Shown in pieces: positions 42,856 through 50,089 of a DNA stretch of 50,089 bases. Origin of the DNA: Clostridiales bacterium (GTDB lineage Bacteria > Bacillota > Clostridia > Christensenellales > Borkfalkiaceae); contig JALETB010000077.1 of assembly GCA_022781715.1 (NCBI GenBank), positions 1 through 50,089 of the forward strand, written 5' to 3'. Position 1 is the first letter of the stretch. Each line of letters opens with the position of its first letter. Made by a program: the position numbers and the translations under genes. The notes under the pieces were generated by a model. The model had not been told where the DNA came from and searched no databases. It worked only from the letters and a program-made list of their open reading frames with translations.

Positions 42856-43770
42856 ATGGACATAAACAAACTTGCGCCCGTCGGCGCGATAGATAAAAAA
42901 CACCTGCTTTCCCTTTCCAATTACACGGAGGAGGAAATTTACGAAATCCTGCTCAAAGCCAGAGAAATTTCGCTCAAACTGACCGTAGGCGAGAAAATTC
43001 CGCATCTCAGAAACAGATACGCTCTTCTCATCACTAAACGCTCGTTTTCCCGCTCGCGCGTCGCTTTCGAAGTGGCTGTTTCCGCGCTTCAAGGGTCGGC
43101 AATAGTTTCCACGCTCCACGGCAGCGAACTCGAAAATCTCATCAACGACAAACTTTCGCTCGAAGCCCTCGCGGGGTACGGAATGGACGCCATCGTGGTG
43201 CAGACTTCCGAACTCGGCGACGCAGAACTCATCGAAAAGTCGGTCAATATTCCGATAATCAACGCGAATCCGAAATGCGGCCCTTGCGAGGCTCTTTCCG
43301 CACTTTACACCGTCTGGCAGGAAAAAGGCAAACTTTCCGGCTTGAAAATCTCGTTCGTCGGCGACAGTTCGGCGTTTGCAGATTCTTTTGTTTACGGTTT
43401 CGTCAACTGCGGGTTCGACGTGACTTTCGTTTGCCCCGAAGAACTTGCGCCCTCCGAAAAGGTATACGGTTATTGCAGGCAATTCGGCGACGTGAAAGTC
43501 TCATCGAATATTGCCGAAGGCATAAAAAACGCCGACGTGGTTTTCGTTTCCGACGACGGATTGTCGCCCGATTTCGACATCGACCTCGACATGCTCTCGG
43601 CTTATGCGCCGAACGCGACGGTGTTGCACACGCTCCCCGTTTCTCCCGACGGAAATCTTAAAGCCGACGTGACGGCTTCTCCGAATTTCGCAGGACTTAA
43701 AGAAGCGCGCAATCTTCCGCTCATAGAGATGGCTGTTTTGTCGCTTCTCGTAGGAAAAACCGCTCTATAA
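42856..43770 (+). CDS. Ornithine carbamoyltransferase-like protein with altered active site
   Basis: The 304-residue protein has the overall fold pattern of aspartate/ornithine carbamoyltransferases. It has an N-terminal carbamoyl-phosphate-like domain beginning 'KHLLSLSNYTEEEIYEILLKA' and a second Rossmann domain from 'LKISFVGDSS'. Key motifs have changed. STRTR reads 'SFSRSR'. The HPxQ motif is replaced by 'NANPKCGPCEAL'. HCLP reads 'HTLP', and the ornithine-binding 'D.W.SMG' is missing ('VSDDGLSPD'). It is therefore unlikely to be a working OTCase, and may act on another substrate or be regulatory. The stop codon TAA lies within an exact copy of the 14-bp word. Confidence 0.75.
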   Translation: MDINKLAPVGAIDKKHLLSLSNYTEEEIYEILLKAREISLKLTVGEKIPHLRNRYALLITKRSFSRSRVAFEVAVSALQGSAIVSTLHGSELENLINDKLSLEALAGYGMDAIVVQTSELGDAELIEKSVNIPIINANPKCGPCEALSALYTVWQEKGKLSGLKISFVGDSSAFADSFVYGFVNCGFDVTFVCPEELAPSEKVYGYCRQFGDVKVSSNIAEGIKNADVVFVSDDGLSPDFDIDLDMLSAYAPNATVLHTLPVSPDGNLKADVTASPNFAGLKEARNLPLIEMAVLSLLVGKTAL

Positions 43771-43792
43771 GTCGATTAACAATATATTTTTA

Positions 43793-43829
43793 AAAGCAAC
43801 GCCGAATTTAAGCGTTGCTTTTTTTGTTT
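43793..43829 (+). terminator. Terminator of the carbamoyltransferase-like gene
   Basis: AAGCAACGC pairs with GCGTTGCTT and is followed by a run of T. Confidence 0.9.
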
Positions 43830-43853
43830 GTTTTATTAATTTTCGCGCGTTGG

Positions 43854-44306
43854 TTATTCGGAAATACCCACCGCCGACACGGATAGCAAATCTTGCATAT
43901 CGACGATTTTTCCGCCATAGAAAATCAGTTTCCGCTCCATGCGGTCGATCTTCTTCACGTTGCCGATATATTCTTCGACGCGCCCGCCCGACTTCGCTTT
44001 GTCGCGGACGAAATATTCCACGGCGACCGTAAGCCCGTCCGTAAGTTCCTCTGCGCCTGCCCCGCCGGCTCTGTTTTTCAAAATCCTTCTTTCTATACCG
44101 ATCAAAACCTCGTCTATTTTCTCGATATCGCCGTCGCCGAGTTCGATTTTTTCGTAAGTTTTTCTATTGCTTTCTTTGATCTCCTCGCCGAACTTCGTCA
44201 GCGCGGCGAAGGGCGCAAACTGAGCGGCGCGGTCGTTCGCGGTCATTTTGGGTCGCCGCGATTCGGGGCGGCTCAAACCGATTATGTCGTCGTATTTTCC
44301 CGTCAC
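43854..44306 (-). CDS. YolD-like protein
   Basis: The 150-residue protein begins 'KYDDIIGLSRPESRRPKMTANDRAAQFAPFAAL' (about 4-37), the hallmark of YolD-like proteins. They are encoded beside Y-family polymerases in many Bacillota and are thought to assist or control them. The C-terminal half has 'KIDRMERKLIFYGGKIVDMQDLLSV', which resembles the YolD DNA-mimic or partner-binding part. Its ATG overlaps the polymerase stop by four bases (ATGA), so the pair is co-translated. Confidence 0.85.
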   Translation of the reverse strand: MTGKYDDIIGLSRPESRRPKMTANDRAAQFAPFAALTKFGEEIKESNRKTYEKIELGDGDIEKIDEVLIGIERRILKNRAGGAGAEELTDGLTVAVEYFVRDKAKSGGRVEEYIGNVKKIDRMERKLIFYGGKIVDMQDLLSVSAVGISE

Positions 44307-45823
44307 GCCTTATGCCCTCCGATCTGGTCGTTTCTTTGTTTTCCGGTCGCCCCGGACTCGTAATTCATACCCTTCAGAACGGCGTTTTTGCCGTATTTTT
44401 TTCTGATTTCCAAAACGGCTTCCTGCCGCTTTCTTTCCTTTTTCATCTCCTCGCTGCGGTTTTTCGTCTCTTTCTCGTCGTCGAAAAACGACATTTGCGA
44501 AACGGAAGCCTCTTCCGCGACGCGGCGTTCGTCGACCGTGTGCGAAGCACACAGATTGAGCCTTCTCACAAGCAATTTTTCATCCGCAATGCGAACGAAA
44601 AGTTTGTCGAACTGCTCCACGAGATCCTTCGTCGAGGACGTGAAACCGTCGAGATTCTGCGAGCCGTGAGCCTCCTTAGGCACTTTCCTGCCGTAACGGT
44701 CGATTTTAATTTCTCCGTTATACGCGCCGACACCTCCCGAACCGCTCAAATTTTCCACGTCATAGCCGACGCTTAAGACGATCTGATCGGTGACGAGCCT
44801 TTTTTCGACCATATCCATCGACAGGAAATCCGCCATTTCCTTGACGATGAGCCGAGCCTTTTCGAAAGTATACGGCTCCTGCAACACCTGTCCCGATGAG
44901 AGACTGCTGCTCTCGGGTCTGTACGCCTTTACGTCCTTTACGGTGCAAGGCTCAACGCCCCAGGCGTGGTCGATGAGAAGTTCGGCGTTTATTCCGAACA
45001 GTTTGAAAAGCAACTCCTCGTTATAATAATCGGACGGCTTGCCGAGCGAACACCGCGCGACATCGCCCATGGTGTGAATCCCCTGCCCGGCGAGTTTTTT
45101 CGCATAGCCGGGACCTACCCGCCAGAAATCGGTTATCGGCTTATGCTCCCACAGTTTTTCGCGGTAAGCCCTCTCGTTGAGTTCGGCGATTCTCACGCCG
45201 TTTTCATCCGCTTTAATCTTCTTCGCCTCGACGTCCATCGCGATTTTCGCGAGGTATAAATTCGTTCCTATCCCCGCCGTGGCGGTTATGCCCGTTTCGC
45301 CGAGAATGTCCTTAACCATGGTCATCACGAGTTCGCGGGCGGTTTGTTTGTAAATTTTCAGGTAATCGGTGAGGTCGATGAACACTTCGTCTATCGAATA
45401 GACGATAACGTCGTCCTCGGAGACGTATTTTTTGTATATTTCGTAAATTTTGCGGCTCGTTTGTACGTACTTCGCCATTCTCGGCTGAGCGATAATGAAA
45501 CCGACTTCTTTCGTCGGGTCGTTTTTAAGTTCTTCGTCGACGAAAGACTTGCCGTTAAACTTCCCGCCCGGCGCGTTTTTAAGCCTTTCTCTGTTGACCT
45601 CGCGAACACGCTGAACCACTTCGAAAAGCCTTGCTCTGCCCGAAATGCCGTAAGATTTGAGCGACGGCGAAACGGCAAGGCATATCGTTTTTTCCGTTCT
45701 CGATTTGTCCGCGACAACAAGATTTACGCCGAGCGGATCAAGCCCTCTCTCCACGCATTCGACCGAAGCGAAGAACGACTTGAGGTCGATCGCGGCGTAT
45801 ATTCTGTTTTTCTTTTCCGCCAT
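44303..45823 (-). CDS. Y-family DNA polymerase (DinB/UvrX-like)
   Basis: The 506-residue translesion polymerase has the N-terminal 'YAAIDLKSFFASVECVERGLDP' with catalytic Asp at about 12, and 'YSIDEVFIDLTDYL' near 140 with the second acidic pair. The thumb helix-hairpin-helix region, 'ITDFWRVGPGYAKKLAGQGI', and a little-finger domain follow. It is longer than standard DinB and matches the UvrX-type polymerases paired with YolD-like proteins. It copies past DNA lesions at the cost of errors. LexA control is plausible, but no convincing SOS box was found in the short upstream gap. The upstream gap holds a one-mismatch copy of the 14-bp word. Confidence 0.9.
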   Translation of the reverse strand: MAEKKNRIYAAIDLKSFFASVECVERGLDPLGVNLVVADKSRTEKTICLAVSPSLKSYGISGRARLFEVVQRVREVNRERLKNAPGGKFNGKSFVDEELKNDPTKEVGFIIAQPRMAKYVQTSRKIYEIYKKYVSEDDVIVYSIDEVFIDLTDYLKIYKQTARELVMTMVKDILGETGITATAGIGTNLYLAKIAMDVEAKKIKADENGVRIAELNERAYREKLWEHKPITDFWRVGPGYAKKLAGQGIHTMGDVARCSLGKPSDYYNEELLFKLFGINAELLIDHAWGVEPCTVKDVKAYRPESSSLSSGQVLQEPYTFEKARLIVKEMADFLSMDMVEKRLVTDQIVLSVGYDVENLSGSGGVGAYNGEIKIDRYGRKVPKEAHGSQNLDGFTSSTKDLVEQFDKLFVRIADEKLLVRRLNLCASHTVDERRVAEEASVSQMSFFDDEKETKNRSEEMKKERKRQEAVLEIRKKYGKNAVLKGMNYESGATGKQRNDQIGGHKA

Positions 45824-45898
45824 ACCAACCTCTCTTTACGCATATTTACCACATAAATAACACCATATAAGTCGATTATCGGACATTTTTGCATTTGA

Positions 45899-48822
<2,924 letters not shown>

Positions 48823-48880
48823 ACCTTCTCTCCCCTCAAATTAAAATTGTATTAATTTAATTTATAATATATACGTAATT

Positions 48881-48909
48881 ATTATATCATTTTATACATA
48901 ATAAGTCAA
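48881..48909 (-). promoter_or_regulatory. Promoter of the zinc-ribbon membrane protein gene
   Basis: TTGACT (48904-48909), 17 bp, TATAAT (48881-48886) on the minus strand. The stretch 48910-49025 beyond it holds no gene I can see. Confidence 0.75.
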
Positions 48910-49025
48910 TCAAAAGCAAATAATGCCGGAATTCACAGCCACCGGTGAACCGACGGTTATAAATTGCCGTCACATCGGCGCGATTTTTGCCCATAAATTT
49001 TATAATAAAACACAAAAAAGTCGGT

Positions 49026-49151
49026 CTATAAGTCGATTATTTTGCATTTTTGCCTGTCATCGCGTTTGAGCGAAGATCTGAACCGAATCAAAGCGTCCCA
49101 CACGGAAGAACAGCCCTTGCCGCACTGCCATTCAAATTTTTGTTCGGTCAT
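49026..49151 (-). pseudogene. Possible 41-codon open reading frame or remnant in the repeat arm
   Basis: On the minus strand a 41-residue frame begins 'MTEQKFEWQCGKGCSSVWDA' and ends in the repeated word (IIDL, then TAG). The matching region in the right arm of the inverted repeat has two amino-acid changes and an earlier stop, so the sequence does not seem to be kept as a protein. Just upstream another short minus-strand frame ends 'NSGNKEFIDRWLKNGII'. Both look like pieces of decayed genes. Confidence 0.35.
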
Positions 49152-49223
49152 CGTGAAATCTTTCAGATAATCCCATTTTTAAGCCAGCGGTCGATAAATT
49201 CTTTATTGCCGGAATTAAGATGA

Positions 49224-49544
49224 CCGTTTTGCGCAATCCATTACCTATACCTCACTTCGAGATATCAGGACGAAATCACCTTGACCAAGTTATCCGAAAT
49301 ATTTTATCTCAACAAATATTATATTTCGCATGCATTCAAAGCAAAATACGGAAAATCGATAATCTCCGAACTCATAGAAATCCGATGCAACGAAGCCGAA
49401 CACCTGCTGAAATCGACCAATCTTTCGATCGTAGACGTAGCCGTTGCGGTGGGATTTAATTCCGTGGCGCATTTTTCCAACACATATAAAAAGATTAAGG
49501 GCGAAACGCCCGAACAAACCAAAAAGTTTTCCCGAAAAATTTAA
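49224..49544 (+). pseudogene. AraC-family DNA-binding domain remnant
   Basis: An open frame from 49224 to the stop at 49544 encodes about 106 residues with both AraC helix-turn-helix motifs: 'LTKLSEIFYLNKYYISHAFKAKYG' and 'STNLSIVDVAVAVGFNSVAHFSNTYKKIKGETP'. It ends in 'KKFSRKI'. The N-terminal ligand domain is missing. An in-frame stop lies at 49221-49223, no ATG is available, and a TTG at 49281 is the only start, so this is a broken gene. It lies in the segment that the right repeat arm lacks, except for its last few codons, which are in both arms. Confidence 0.8.
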
Positions 49545-49637
49545 CGACCGTAAATTTCGTTCGTAATTGCCGGCAAAAGTCAGCCTATAAGTCGTTTAAA
49601 CGGCATTTTACTTAGCCACAGGTGATTGCGTTCGAAC

Positions 49638-49866
49638 TCGGTCTTGCATTGTGTTTTTGACTAATACGTCGTTGCGTTCGCGTGTTATACGTACAGTATT
49701 AGCGCGCTCACGCTCCTTGTCTTAGCCTAAAAACGCAAGGCAAGACTTGCCGACAACCAAAACGCCGATATTTTTGATGATTTTTGGCAAAGACGAACGC
49801 AGATGTACTTGCCGTACTTCAAGCGAGAATTTGACAAAAAGCGCATAAATTGCGGCGTTTTGGCGG
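49638..49866 (+). ncRNA. Candidate structured RNA element, copy 2
   Basis: This copy matches the element at 19745-19969 almost without gaps, at roughly three-quarters identity by eye. P2 pairs 49641-49658 with 49729-49746, P3 pairs 49674-49687 with 49700-49713, and P4 pairs 49757-49767 with 49853-49863. P3 keeps an identical TC/TC internal loop while several pairs change on both sides (A-T to G-C, C-G to T-A). Two P3 pairs and one P2 pair are U-G when read on the plus strand. The flanks form a continuous inverted repeat of more than 220 bp. Confidence 0.6.
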
Positions 49867-50089
49867 GTTCGAACGCAATCGCCTGTGGCTAAGTAAAATG
49901 CCGTTTAAACGACTTATAGGCTGACTTTTGCTGGCAATTACGAACAAAATTTACGGTCGTTAAATTTTTCGGGAAAAATTTGAATGGCAGTGCGGCAAGG
50001 ACTGTTCTTCCGTGTGGGGCGCTTTGATTCGGTTCAGATCTTCGCTCAAACGCGATGACAGGTAAAAATGCAAAATAATCGACTTATAG

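Larger units (their letters stand above)
49026..50089. repeat. Large imperfect inverted repeat around structured element copy 2
   Basis: The right arm is 49867-50089 (223 bp). Its reverse complement matches 49026-49141 joined to 49527-49637, with no gaps apart from a 389-bp segment present only on the left. By eye there are six single-base differences, all transitions (about 97 % identity). The joint has four to five T on both sides. The arms reach the end of the window, so the true extent is unknown. Confidence 0.9.

Noticed and set aside
49026..50089. Palindrome as a simple fold-back sequencing or assembly artefact
   Set aside because: The arms differ by six substitutions and a 389-bp deletion. 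An artefactual fold-back would give identical arms. A mis-join at the window end is still possible, because the arm reaches the last base.

Overview
The window looks like chromosomal DNA of an uncultured member of the Bacillota, probably class Clostridia from a gut-type habitat. The grounds are HPr kinase/phosphorylase, a YkpA-type ABC-F protein, a ComFC-type protein, an MsmX/UgpC-type sugar ATPase, a YolD-like protein beside a Y-family polymerase, strong AGGAGG ribosome binding sites and many TTGACA-17-TATAAT promoters. No rRNA, tRNA, CRISPR array, prophage or intact insertion sequence was recognised. Most genes are on the minus strand.

Layout. 0.1-8 kb: BspA-like surface protein, GH78-like glycosidase, metallophosphoesterase, a ferritin-like protein of unknown role, rplI, and a DUF1538 membrane protein with two P-II-like partners. 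8-17 kb: secA, comFC, galE, ykpA and a lipoprotein with a structured leader. 17-23.3 kb: small protein, a ferredoxin-thioredoxin-reductase-like protein in an operon with a HAD hydrolase and a membrane protein, a cytidylate-kinase-like protein, a small export protein, ttcA and an unknown protein. 23.3-30 kb: uvrC-hprK and glpK-lipase-cca, both translationally coupled. 30-38.5 kb: murG, a short alaS, a CvpA-like protein, and the rpmG-secE-nusG / rplK-rplA / rplJ-rplL cluster with its leader RNAs. 38.5-48.8 kb: antiporter, zinc-ribbon proteins, sugar ABC ATPase, a degenerate carbamoyltransferase paralogue, YolD-like/DinB-like pair, mnmA and a large zinc-ribbon membrane protein. 48.8-50.1 kb: gene remnants inside a large inverted repeat.

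Three things are not explained by ordinary genes. (1) A 14-bp word, CTATAAGTCGATTA, occurs seven times exactly and seven times with one mismatch, on both strands, inside genes in several reading frames and between genes, usually with a T-run 7-8 nt further on. (2) A roughly 225-bp non-coding element occurs twice (about 19.7-20.0 kb and 49.6-49.9 kb), with stems that keep pairing through compensatory changes, which suggests a structured RNA read from the plus strand. (3) Each copy of that element sits at the centre of an inverted repeat whose arm sequence differs between the copies. In the second copy the arms are over 220 bp long and one arm has lost 389 bp that the other keeps.

All calls were made by reading the sequence. 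No database search or folding program was run.
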